Source of the DNA: QYOJ01 sp964449285
GTDB taxonomy: Bacteria; Bacteroidota; Bacteroidia; Bacteroidales; FEN-979
Assembly: GCA_964449285.1 (NCBI GenBank)
Contig: CAYUZX010000001.1
Coordinates: 62,001-126,000, forward strand
Reading direction: 5' to 3'
DNA length: 64,000 bases
Shown here: piece by piece, positions 40,692 to 48,583 of the stretch
Position numbering within the stretch: the stretch's first letter is position 1
Layout of the letters: every line of letters begins with the position of its first letter
Made by a program: the position numbers and the translations under genes
Notes under the pieces: generated by a model
Databases searched by the model: none
Seen by the model: only the letters and a program-made list of their open reading frames with translations
What the model was told of the DNA's origin: nothing

Positions 40692-41314
40692 CATATCGTT
40701 ATCCCAAATCCAAGCTGGTTCAGGAAGGAGAGAACGATAGCTGGTTTTATGGCGATCGTAAATACAAGTCCGAATAAGGCTCCCCACAGATGGGCATCGT
40801 GCCCGATGTTGTCTTTTGCTCTCCGGCTCATCCAGTATTCATAGGCAACGTAGAGCATGCCAAATAGAATGGCTGGGATGCCGATTGGTATAAAGAAAAG
40901 GTAGATCTTCTGCAGGGGAGCGATGAGGATGCTGCTAAATAAAATCGCAGAGACTGCCCCTGAAGCGCCCACTGAACTGTAGAAAACATCGTTTTTATGT
41001 TTTCCGAATGAAGGGATGACGGATAGTAATAGCGCTCCGATGTAGAGTAGTAGAAAATAGAGGATGTATTTGCTGCTGAAATAGTATTTGTACGCTTTTT
41101 CAACCATCCCTCCGAAAGAGTAGAAGACAAACATGTTGATAAAGAGATGAATCCAACCGGCGTGCAAAAAACCGTATGTAAAGAACCGATACCATTGTCC
41201 GCTGTGCTTGACATCATAAGCATTGAATTTACACTTGTTAAATAGAATGTCGTTGTTAAATCCAAGGATAGATAACAGTACGGTTACAGCAATAATAGCG
41301 ATCGTAATTTCCAT
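40691..41314 (-). CDS. Rhomboid-family intramembrane serine protease
   Basis: A 207-residue protein with six predicted membrane helices. Catalytic features: YGFLHAGWIHLFINMFVFYSFG near 48-68 (the HxxxN-type loop-helix), GASG at 116-119 with catalytic S118, and GHDAHLWGALFG at 171-182 with catalytic H175. It cleaves membrane-protein substrates within the bilayer; the substrate is unknown. It follows the DUF membrane-protein gene by 23 bases and shares its promoter. Confidence 0.9.
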   Translation of the reverse strand: MEITIAIIAVTVLLSILGFNNDILFNKCKFNAYDVKHSGQWYRFFTYGFLHAGWIHLFINMFVFYSFGGMVEKAYKYYFSSKYILYFLLLYIGALLLSVIPSFGKHKNDVFYSSVGASGAVSAILFSSILIAPLQKIYLFFIPIGIPAILFGMLYVAYEYWMSRRAKDNIGHDAHLWGALFGLVFTIAIKPAIVLSFLNQLGFGITI

Positions 41315-41337
41315 AATAAATTCTAAATTTCAGACAG

Positions 41338-42165
41338 TTATTCCGCAGCTTCTGTCTTCGGGCCCTCTTTGGTATAATCTATTTCAGAGCCGAGAACGCT
41401 GTGAGGGACCATATAGACAACAAACAGGACTATGGCCGCAGCAACAGCCCATCCCTTCTTCTCTCTCTTCCATATCTGATATATAAGAGCTACGATCCAG
41501 AAGATAAATGCTAGCAGCGATTTATTGTCGGTGAGGTCATGTCCGAATGGCCATCCTGTCCAATAGGCATCAAACGCATATTTCTGGATCACAGGACCGA
41601 GGATCATGCCTCCCAAAGCCAGGAAAATCACAGTGAGCCACGTATAGAGATAGGAGTATTTTAATTTGAAGATTACTTCGAAAGCGGTCCTGGTGCTGAA
41701 CAGCATAGCCAGGAAGATGGTGATGATATGCGTGAATAACACGCCACGTGGCACGAACCCTTTGAATCGGATGATAGCCGGTTCTTCATTAAGCAGGTAA
41801 CTCCTTCCATCTTTTATCAACGTTACATGATACATCACTTTCCCAGCCATCTCCTGATGAGGGATGTAGCCGACCAGATTTTCACCTTGACGTTCCATGG
41901 ATTTGGTATTCCATTCATCATGGCTTTTATATCGTTTTAATTTCAGCTCTCCAGTTATATCAGGATCGGAAATTTTGATCATGATAGGAGCATCATCATT
42001 TCCATCGTATGTACGAATAAGCATGTATTTATAAGGCTGACCATCAATCATAGTTTTCCCGCGAATTTCATAGGTCGGACCAGTTGTACGCTGATAGTAA
42101 CCGGCAGCAACTGTGATTAAAAAAGCAAACACCCAAAGAAAAAAAGATTTCAGTTTCGGACTCAT
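41338..42165 (-). CDS. Conserved-looking membrane protein of unknown function
   Basis: A 275-residue protein: one N-terminal helix (about 7-25), an extracytoplasmic beta-rich domain (about 28-135; GKTMIDGQPYKYMLIRTYDG, GENLVGYIPHQEMAGKVMYHV) and four C-terminal helices (about 140-160, 172-190, 208-228, 235-255). A GHDLTDNKSLLAFIFW segment lies between helices. I know similar proteins from Bacteroidota but no named function. It is in an operon with the rhomboid protease gene, so it could be a substrate, partner or unrelated. Confidence 0.7.
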   Translation of the reverse strand: MSPKLKSFFLWVFAFLITVAAGYYQRTTGPTYEIRGKTMIDGQPYKYMLIRTYDGNDDAPIMIKISDPDITGELKLKRYKSHDEWNTKSMERQGENLVGYIPHQEMAGKVMYHVTLIKDGRSYLLNEEPAIIRFKGFVPRGVLFTHIITIFLAMLFSTRTAFEVIFKLKYSYLYTWLTVIFLALGGMILGPVIQKYAFDAYWTGWPFGHDLTDNKSLLAFIFWIVALIYQIWKREKKGWAVAAAIVLFVVYMVPHSVLGSEIDYTKEGPKTEAAE

Positions 42166-42201
42166 ATCTCAAAATTAAATAGGTATATAATTTTACGTTT
42201 G

Positions 42202-42209
42202 CAAAAGTA
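42202..42209 (-). promoter_or_regulatory. Predicted -7 element for membrane protein-rhomboid unit
   Basis: TACTTTTG on the minus strand, exact TAnnTTTG match, about 36 bases before the ATG at 42165, placed right beside the stop of the upstream GH3 gene. -33 not clear. Confidence 0.5.
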
Positions 42210-42210
42210 A

Positions 42211-45153
42211 TCAATTCCCAATTTCTTTTTCGAGGATCTCATACATCTTCTGGTGGATGGTTGTGCGAATATTCATCCGGGAAATTTTTGAATTGGCGGC
42301 ATCAGGGTAAATCCTGTTTGATAGAAAGACGTAGATCAGCCCGTTTGCCGGATCACCCCAAATATAGGTGCCTGTAAAACCAGAGTGGCCGAAACTGGTT
42401 GAAGATGCTGACTGGCAGGTTGGGCCGTTGGGATCGTATTCAGTCATCGGTTTGTCGAATCCCATGCCCCGGCGGCTATCTTTGCCCGGAAACTGCTTCC
42501 TGGTGAACTCCAGGATAGTGGATGGGAGCAGGTATTGTTTGCCTCCGTACTCTCCGTAATTCATCAGCATCTGAAGGATCACTGCCAGGTCGAAGGCATC
42601 ACTGAATAATCCGGCATGACCTGAAACGCCACCAAGCATGGCTGCGCCCGGATCATGCACATCTCCACGGATGACCTGTTTGCGGAAGAGCGTATCATTT
42701 TCTGTAGGCATGATCCTGGTGATCGGAATCTTGTCCAGTGGATGAAAACCAAGTGTGGTCAGCCCTAACGGGCGGTAGAAGGTGTTTTCAAGGTATTCGG
42801 GGAAGGATTTTCCCGTTTTTCGTTCGACCAGTTTCTGTAACAGGTAGAATCCGAGGTCGCTGTATTTATACTCTTTTGTATGCCGGAGTTCTGATTTGAT
42901 GATCCATGTAAAAATGCTGTCATAGTAATCCCGTTTCATGTAGAGATCTTCAGCTACCCGAATAGGGTAAAAAGGAGAAAAGATGGTATCGTAGATCTGC
43001 CTATCCGACAAACTATCCCCGATCGTTAATTGATAAAATGGGATCCAGGCCTGAAGTCCGGCCTGATGGGCCATCACTTCTCTGATAGTGATCCGCTCTT
43101 TATCCGTACCCCTCAATTCGGGAAGGTGGATGGAAAGCGGATCATCCGGATGAATCTTTCCCTCCTCATAGAGTTTCATCATGGCGAGTGTTGTGGCTGC
43201 CAGTTTCGTCAGGGATGCAATATCATAAAGATCTGTTCTGGTCACGCAGGTTGTATCCTCGTAGGTGGGATTTCCGAAGGCTTTATAATAGAAAATTTTC
43301 CCATCTTTTGCGAAGAGAACCTGGCAACCAGGATAGGCCGCAGAGTCGATGCCATTGATGACCAGGCTGTCGATGGAGGCAAGGTCTTCAGATGGAATAC
43401 CGAGCTCTTCCGGGACTACGAATTCGAGCCGTGATTTCTCTAATCTCACCCCGATGCCGGATCTGAATCCATCAGCAGTGACTGGCAATTCGCCATCAGC
43501 AGCAACACCTCCGAAAATTATCTCTGCTGCAACTTCTTCTGCTTCAGGCTGATCCTGGTATGTGACCACGATTGCTTCCAGGTTGGAGCTGTTCTTAAGG
43601 GATTGGAGGAGGTATGGGTTACCAAAGATAGACAGGATGGATCTTTTTTTTCGGCTAATGTCACCGATGAAATTAAAAACCTGGTCAGGATTTCCAAACT
43701 GGTTGGCTGGATAGAGGTTATTTTTATGGAGTCCCATAATGATGATGTTATATGGGGCTAGTTTCTGTAAAAGTTCGTCGAACTCTTCTGATGATGCCTG
43801 TTTTGATATTTGAAAATGGGTTATCGGTGCATACCAGCTGAGAAATTCCTGAAATGGAGTGAGTTGCGTTTCACCGATAGAGACACTGGCTATCTGGCGG
43901 CGCTGGAGGAGGGTCAGTGGAAGGAGGTTGCTCTCGTTTCTGGCCACTGTGATAGCCGATTTGTAGATCCTGCTGGTGATTCCCATGGAGGAGGCCGGAT
44001 TCAGTTCGGCTGTGAGGTTTTCGAGCGCTACCGGTTGGTAAAAATCGAATCCCAGATCAAATTTGAGCCGGAGCATCTTGAGACATCGTTCGGCGATGAC
44101 CGTTTGTGGGATGACTCCCTCATCGACTGCTTTACGAATTGAGTTCACGGCTAAAGATACATTCCTGGGAAGCAGGAGGATATCGTTCCCAGCCAGGAGC
44201 GCTTTCACTTCGATCTCCCCAGGGGGAAAGAAACTGGTTACCCCTTTCATGTCGAGGGCATCAGTGATGACCACTCCCTGAAAGTTCATCTCTTCTTTCA
44301 GGAGGTTGGTTACAACAGCAGGAGAGAGGGTAGAGGCTAGGTTTGGAGTAGTATCAAATGCAGGCATGTAAAGATGCGCGATCATAATGCCGCTGATACG
44401 GTTTTTAATCACCTCCCTGAAGGGATAGAGTTCAACTGACTCCATCCTCTCTTTAGGGTGGTGGATAACGGGCAGATCCCTGTGGGAGTCGGTGTCGGTA
44501 TCACCGTGGCCCGGAAAGTGCTTTGCGACTGCAACGATCCCGCTATTCTGCAACCCTTTCATGTAACTTACCCCTTTCCGGGCCACGGTGATAGGGTTTT
44601 CTCCGAACGATCTGAAATTGATCACCGGATTCTGCGGGTTGTTGTTCACATCCACCACCGGAGCAAGGTTCATATGGATACCCATCCGTTTACAATCCCG
44701 GGCGATAGCGGCAGCCATTTCATAAGTCAGAGAATCATCCCGGCTTGCTCCAAGGGTTATCTGAAAAGGAAAATCGTGGACGCTATCTAGCCGCATCCCT
44801 AATCCCCACTCGGCATCGATGGCAATCAGAAGTGGGGTCCTGGCTTCCTGTTGCCACCTGTTCGTAAGTGTTGCCTGGGCAACCGGACTTCCCTGGAAAA
44901 AACAGACTCCACCAATATTATACGTTCGTATTAGGTCGGCCATGCTGTCATTGTATAAGTTGTCGCGGTTGGAGTAAGCCCTCACCACCAGAAGCTGGGC
45001 AATTTGTTCGTTGAGTGAAAGGGATCGAAATACAGAGTCAACCCACTCCTCTTTCCTGATTGTATTGTGATCGAGAGATTGATCTGCCTTGCCGGAGCTG
45101 ATATCTTGGTGAAAGCCAAGAAGAAGGAGAATGAGGATGCTTAAAATTTTCAT
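42211..45153 (-). CDS. GH3 N-acetylglucosaminidase-beta-lactamase-type serine hydrolase fusion
   Basis: A 980-residue exported protein with a signal peptide (about 1-20). The N-terminal GH3 domain (about 35-390) carries KHFPGHGDTDTDSH, the NagZ-type acid/base His-Asp motif, and IVITDALDMKGV, with the nucleophile Asp. A C-terminal GH3 region follows (about 400-570). The last part (about 590-975) is a serine beta-lactamase/DD-peptidase-like domain: SLTK (S-x-x-K), YSD in YKYSDLGFYLL, and HSGFTG, probably the KTG-equivalent. One protein may thus cut both glycan and peptide of peptidoglycan. It matches NamZ functionally. Such fusions are known in Bacteroidota. Confidence 0.88.
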   Translation of the reverse strand: MKILSILILLLLGFHQDISSGKADQSLDHNTIRKEEWVDSVFRSLSLNEQIAQLLVVRAYSNRDNLYNDSMADLIRTYNIGGVCFFQGSPVAQATLTNRWQQEARTPLLIAIDAEWGLGMRLDSVHDFPFQITLGASRDDSLTYEMAAAIARDCKRMGIHMNLAPVVDVNNNPQNPVINFRSFGENPITVARKGVSYMKGLQNSGIVAVAKHFPGHGDTDTDSHRDLPVIHHPKERMESVELYPFREVIKNRISGIMIAHLYMPAFDTTPNLASTLSPAVVTNLLKEEMNFQGVVITDALDMKGVTSFFPPGEIEVKALLAGNDILLLPRNVSLAVNSIRKAVDEGVIPQTVIAERCLKMLRLKFDLGFDFYQPVALENLTAELNPASSMGITSRIYKSAITVARNESNLLPLTLLQRRQIASVSIGETQLTPFQEFLSWYAPITHFQISKQASSEEFDELLQKLAPYNIIIMGLHKNNLYPANQFGNPDQVFNFIGDISRKKRSILSIFGNPYLLQSLKNSSNLEAIVVTYQDQPEAEEVAAEIIFGGVAADGELPVTADGFRSGIGVRLEKSRLEFVVPEELGIPSEDLASIDSLVINGIDSAAYPGCQVLFAKDGKIFYYKAFGNPTYEDTTCVTRTDLYDIASLTKLAATTLAMMKLYEEGKIHPDDPLSIHLPELRGTDKERITIREVMAHQAGLQAWIPFYQLTIGDSLSDRQIYDTIFSPFYPIRVAEDLYMKRDYYDSIFTWIIKSELRHTKEYKYSDLGFYLLQKLVERKTGKSFPEYLENTFYRPLGLTTLGFHPLDKIPITRIMPTENDTLFRKQVIRGDVHDPGAAMLGGVSGHAGLFSDAFDLAVILQMLMNYGEYGGKQYLLPSTILEFTRKQFPGKDSRRGMGFDKPMTEYDPNGPTCQSASSTSFGHSGFTGTYIWGDPANGLIYVFLSNRIYPDAANSKISRMNIRTTIHQKMYEILEKEIGN

Positions 45154-45181
45154 GAATGGCGCAGGTTGACGTGCAGTATTG

Positions 45182-45189
45182 CAAAAATA
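45182..45189 (-). promoter_or_regulatory. Predicted -7 element for the GH3/beta-lactamase gene
   Basis: TATTTTTG on the minus strand, exact match, about 29 bases before the ATG. No clear -33 TTTG. Confidence 0.48.
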
Positions 45190-45248
45190 ACGTTTTAAAT
45201 CTTATCCATTTTTATTAACAGCGGACTGGCTGAAAAAAGTAAAAGGTC

Positions 45249-45256
45249 TATCTTTG
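45249..45256 (+). promoter_or_regulatory. Predicted -7 element for transketolase N-terminal subunit
   Basis: TATCTTTG, exact TAnnTTTG match. Transcription would start near 45262, which rules out the TTG at 45254 and supports ATG 45293. The -33 region is weak (CTGG at the expected place). Confidence 0.5.
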
Positions 45257-45292
45257 AAACGTAAGGTTAATTATTTAAATATATCATTTTCA

Positions 45293-46138
45293 ATGTTATC
45301 TACCAAAGATTTATCAAACATTGCATCACAGGTCAGAAGGGATATCATCCGTATGGTAAATGGTGCATCATCAGGCCATCCGGGTGGATCGCTTGGGGCG
45401 GCCGACTTTCTGGTAGCACTCTATTTTGCTTTCATGAAGCCTGACCCCAATAAATTCTCTATTGACGGAACTAATGAGGATATCTTTTTCCTTTCGAATG
45501 GCCATATTTCTCCAGCATGGTATAGTGTTCTTGCACGGTATGGCTATTTTAAACTGGCTGAACTTGAAACATTCAGGAAGCTTGATACCAGGTTACAGGG
45601 TCACCCTTCAATCCTGGATGAGACACCTGGAGTACGAGTGGCATCCGGATCCCTGGGGCAGGGATTATCTGTAGCACTGGGTGCAGCCATCAGCAAAAAA
45701 CTGAATGGCGATCCCCGAACGGTTTACTGCCTTACGGGAGATGGAGAGTTGCAGGAAGGACAGAACTGGGAAGCACTGATGTATGGTGCCGCCAAAGGAG
45801 TTGATAACATAATTGCTATCGTCGATTACAATAAAAAACAGATAGATGGCCAGGTTGAAAAGGTCCTTTCCCTGGGAGATTTGAGAGCCAAACTGGAGTC
45901 GTTTGACTGGCTTGTAATGGAGATGAACGGGAACGACATGGCTGAAATTCTGGAACAGTTGACAGCTGCAAAACAACAATTAAACCGAGGAAAACCCGTT
46001 ATACTCATCATGCACACCCAGATGGGTTATGGTGTGGACTTTATGCTCGGTAATCATGAGTGGCACGGTGTACCCCCTAACGATGAACAGGCAGAAAGGG
46101 CTCTTGCACAGTTGGAAGAGACGATGGGAGACTTTTAG
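45293..46138 (+). CDS. Transketolase, N-terminal (TPP-binding) subunit
   Basis: About 281 residues from ATG 45293. It contains GHPGGSLGAADF near the start, a SNGHISPAWYSVLA block, GSLGQGLSVALGAAI and the TPP/Mg motif GDGELQEGQNWEAL...DYNKKQIDG. With the C-terminal subunit at 47614 it forms a split transketolase, moving two-carbon units in the non-oxidative pentose phosphate pathway. The two halves are normally neighbours; here a VWA gene of 1.4 kb lies between them. The promoter box at 45249 fixes the start. Confidence 0.93.
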   Translation: MLSTKDLSNIASQVRRDIIRMVNGASSGHPGGSLGAADFLVALYFAFMKPDPNKFSIDGTNEDIFFLSNGHISPAWYSVLARYGYFKLAELETFRKLDTRLQGHPSILDETPGVRVASGSLGQGLSVALGAAISKKLNGDPRTVYCLTGDGELQEGQNWEALMYGAAKGVDNIIAIVDYNKKQIDGQVEKVLSLGDLRAKLESFDWLVMEMNGNDMAEILEQLTAAKQQLNRGKPVILIMHTQMGYGVDFMLGNHEWHGVPPNDEQAERALAQLEETMGDF

Positions 46139-46178
46139 CAATTACCAACCGGAGAGAACTGGAGGTCGGCATAGCCAA

Positions 46179-46199
46179 TAACGAATGAGGAATTACGAA
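46179..46199 (+). repeat. Heptad tandem repeat (TAACGAA/TGAGGAA/TTACGAA)
   Basis: Three degenerate units in 7-bp step (TNANGAA), ending in the A of the VWA start codon. TTACGAA is the reverse complement of the TTCGTAA unit at 24415. It marks the 5' border of the VWA gene. Confidence 0.7.
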
Positions 46200-47569
46200 T
46201 GATAAAAAAGCCTGTCACGGTGCTGTTGTTCCTTTTGTCTTGTGTCATCTATGGCATCGCACAGTCACAGACTGCGAAGGAGATGGATATTCCCAAACCT
46301 GTGACGAGGATCCTCTTTGTGTTTGACGCATCGGAAAGCATGGCTGAGCACTGGCAGAGTGATACGAAATACAGGACTGCCGTTAAGGTGCTTTCTGGAA
46401 TCCTCGACAGTTTGCAGGGAAACAAGAACCTTGAGCTCGGGCTGCGGGTTTACGGCCCGAAAAGGGCTCCAGGCCCCGATTGTGAGGCCTCTTTTATCAT
46501 GGTACCGTTCGGTACGGATAATTTCTTGTCAATCAAGTCTGTTCTTGGCGGATTGAGTCCTGGTGGGACTACGCCTATTGCCTTTTCACTTGAGCAGGCA
46601 GCTTCGGATTTTACTCCATGCATCAGTTGCAGGAATGTAGTCATCCTTATAACTGATGGACTGGAGGCTTGTGGAGGGGATCCCTGCCAGGTTTCAAAGA
46701 GCCTTCAGCAAAAAGGTATCTTCCTGAGGCCTTTTATCGTAGGGATTGGGGAGGACATACTGACCCAGTTCAATTGCATGGGAAATTACTTCAATGCTGC
46801 AAATGAAAAAGACTACAAGCGTGCCCTTGAAACGATTGTTGCCACAACATTTAAAGAGGCTTCAGCCCAGATAAACCTGTTGGACCGGTTGGGTAATCCT
46901 ACGCAAACAGATGTTCATGTTACACTATACAACACTGTTACAGGTACTGCAGCATACAGCTTCATTCACACATTAAACAAATATGGGCTCCCCGATACGC
47001 TTAAGCTGGATCCGTTGGTGACGTATGATGTGGTTGTCCAAACAATACCTCCGCTGAGAAAAGAAGCGGTTTGGATTGAGCCTGGAAAACATAATGCCAT
47101 TTCTCTCGATGCGCGTCAGGGCTTCCTCAGTTTTATCAGTGAAGGGGATCAGATAGTCTCATGCATCGTTCGCAGGAGTGGGACAGGTGAGGCCATCCAT
47201 GTTCAGCCCAGCAACCGTAAAGAGAAGTATCTGGCTGGAAGCTACGATATCACGGTATTGACCATGCCAAGGATGAATTTCAACAATGTGGAGATAGAGG
47301 CAGATATCTTAACCCAACTCAGGATACCTCTAACAGGGATTGTCAACCTAAAACATACGGTGCCAGTAGTTGGTTCAATCTATATGGATACAGGAGGAGA
47401 GTTGTTGTGGGTCGATCATCTCCTGCCGGATCAGATAGATGAAACAAGGCGCTTTCAGCCAGGGAGTTATGTTGCTGTCTATCGTTTGGAATCATCAGCC
47501 CTGCAGGAGGATACAAAGGAGAAAAGGTTTTCGGTTGAGGCTGGAAGAAAGATAGAAGTAGAATTATAG
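46199..47569 (+). CDS. Exported VWA-domain protein
   Basis: A 456-residue protein with a signal peptide (about 1-24; AQSQT after cleavage). A von Willebrand A domain (about 36-215) has a complete MIDAS: FDASESM (DxSxS), a Thr in GGTTPIAF and LITDGLEACGGD. Several Cys (DCEASF, CISCRN, ACGGDPCQ) could form disulfides. The rest (about 225-456) is beta-rich, with TQTDVHVTLYNTVTG. VWA domains bind protein or carbohydrate ligands with a metal; the ligand is unknown. It separates the two transketolase genes and is flanked by heptad arrays, so it looks like a cassette insertion in an ancestral tkt pair. Confidence 0.83.
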   Translation: MIKKPVTVLLFLLSCVIYGIAQSQTAKEMDIPKPVTRILFVFDASESMAEHWQSDTKYRTAVKVLSGILDSLQGNKNLELGLRVYGPKRAPGPDCEASFIMVPFGTDNFLSIKSVLGGLSPGGTTPIAFSLEQAASDFTPCISCRNVVILITDGLEACGGDPCQVSKSLQQKGIFLRPFIVGIGEDILTQFNCMGNYFNAANEKDYKRALETIVATTFKEASAQINLLDRLGNPTQTDVHVTLYNTVTGTAAYSFIHTLNKYGLPDTLKLDPLVTYDVVVQTIPPLRKEAVWIEPGKHNAISLDARQGFLSFISEGDQIVSCIVRRSGTGEAIHVQPSNRKEKYLAGSYDITVLTMPRMNFNNVEIEADILTQLRIPLTGIVNLKHTVPVVGSIYMDTGGELLWVDHLLPDQIDETRRFQPGSYVAVYRLESSALQEDTKEKRFSVEAGRKIEVEL

Positions 47570-47580
47570 GGCAGGGTAGG

Positions 47581-47608
47581 ATGTAAGATGTAAAATGTAA
47601 AAAGTAAA
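47581..47608 (+). repeat. Heptad tandem repeat (ATGTAAA)x4
   Basis: ATGTAAG, ATGTAAA, ATGTAAA, AAGTAAA between the VWA gene and the transketolase C-terminal subunit. Ends 5 bases before the ATG 47614. It marks the 3' border of the VWA gene. Confidence 0.88.
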
Positions 47609-47613
47609 ATCCA

Positions 47614-48576
47614 ATGATTAATTACACTAACCTCGGTTCCAAAGATACACGGTCCGGCTTCGGAGAGGCGCTTGTGGAACTTGGCAGGGAGAATGAGAAC
47701 ATCGTAGCTCTTTGTGCAGATCTTACCGGATCGTTGAAGATGAATGATTTTGCCAGGGAGTTCCCTGAACGGTTTTTTGAGGTGGGAATTGCGGAGGCTA
47801 ACATGATCGGGCTTGCAGCTGGAATGACTATCGGAGGGAAGATTCCATTTACGGGCACCTTCGCCAATTTCTCAACCGCCAGGGTGTACGACCAGATCAG
47901 GCAATCGGTTGCCTATTCGAAGAAGAATGTAAAGATCTGTGCATCTCATGCCGGCGTAACACTGGGAGAGGACGGGGCGACACATCAGAGCCTGGAAGAC
48001 ATAGGAATGATGAAGATGCTCCCGTTTATGACCGTGATCAATCCATGCGACTTCAATCAGACCAAAGCAGCCACTAAAGCGATAGCTGCTCATATTGGCC
48101 CTGTTTACCTTCGGTTTGGCCGCCCCAAGGTAGCTAACTTCACGCCACCGGATCAGGAGTTTGTGATAGGAAAGGCTCTGATGCTGGAGGAGGGGAGTGA
48201 TGTAACGATCTTTGCGACCGGACACCTGGTTTGGAAAGCGCTGGAAGCTTCCAGGATACTTTTTGAAGAAGGCATCCATGCTGAAGTGATCAATATCCAC
48301 ACAATCAAACCGCTCGATAACGAAGCGGTATTAGCTTCTGTGAAGAAAACGGGGTGTGTAGTTTCAGCGGAGGAGCACATGCGTAATGGTGGATTGGGCG
48401 ACAGTATCGCTCAACTCCTGGTACATCATCATCCGGTACCGATGGAGATGGTGGCAGTAGACGATAAATTTGGGGAAAGCGGAAAACCTGAAGAGCTTCT
48501 TGCACGATACGGACTCGATACACCGGATATCGTAAATGCTGTCCACAAGGTGATCTCCCGAAAAGCTGATCAATGA
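47614..48576 (+). CDS. Transketolase, C-terminal subunit
   Basis: A 320-residue partner of the 45293 subunit: pyrimidine-binding domain (RSGFGEALVELGRENENIVAL, FEVGIAEANMIGLAAGM with the TPP-activating Glu, SHAGVTLGEDGATHQSLEDIGMM) and the C-terminal domain (FATGHLVWKALEAS, AEEHMRNGGLGDSI). The glutamate in IAEANM and GVTLGEDGATHQ are the usual TPP motifs of split enzymes. It ends 7 bases before the convergent kup gene. Complementary to, and presumably co-expressed with, the N-terminal subunit. Confidence 0.93.
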   Translation: MINYTNLGSKDTRSGFGEALVELGRENENIVALCADLTGSLKMNDFAREFPERFFEVGIAEANMIGLAAGMTIGGKIPFTGTFANFSTARVYDQIRQSVAYSKKNVKICASHAGVTLGEDGATHQSLEDIGMMKMLPFMTVINPCDFNQTKAATKAIAAHIGPVYLRFGRPKVANFTPPDQEFVIGKALMLEEGSDVTIFATGHLVWKALEASRILFEEGIHAEVINIHTIKPLDNEAVLASVKKTGCVVSAEEHMRNGGLGDSIAQLLVHHHPVPMEMVAVDDKFGESGKPEELLARYGLDTPDIVNAVHKVISRKADQ

Positions 48577-48583
48577 TAGGTTG

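Noticed and set aside
45254..45292. TTG 45254 as transketolase start
   Set aside because: It lies inside the predicted -7 element; ATG 45293 matches family N-termini.
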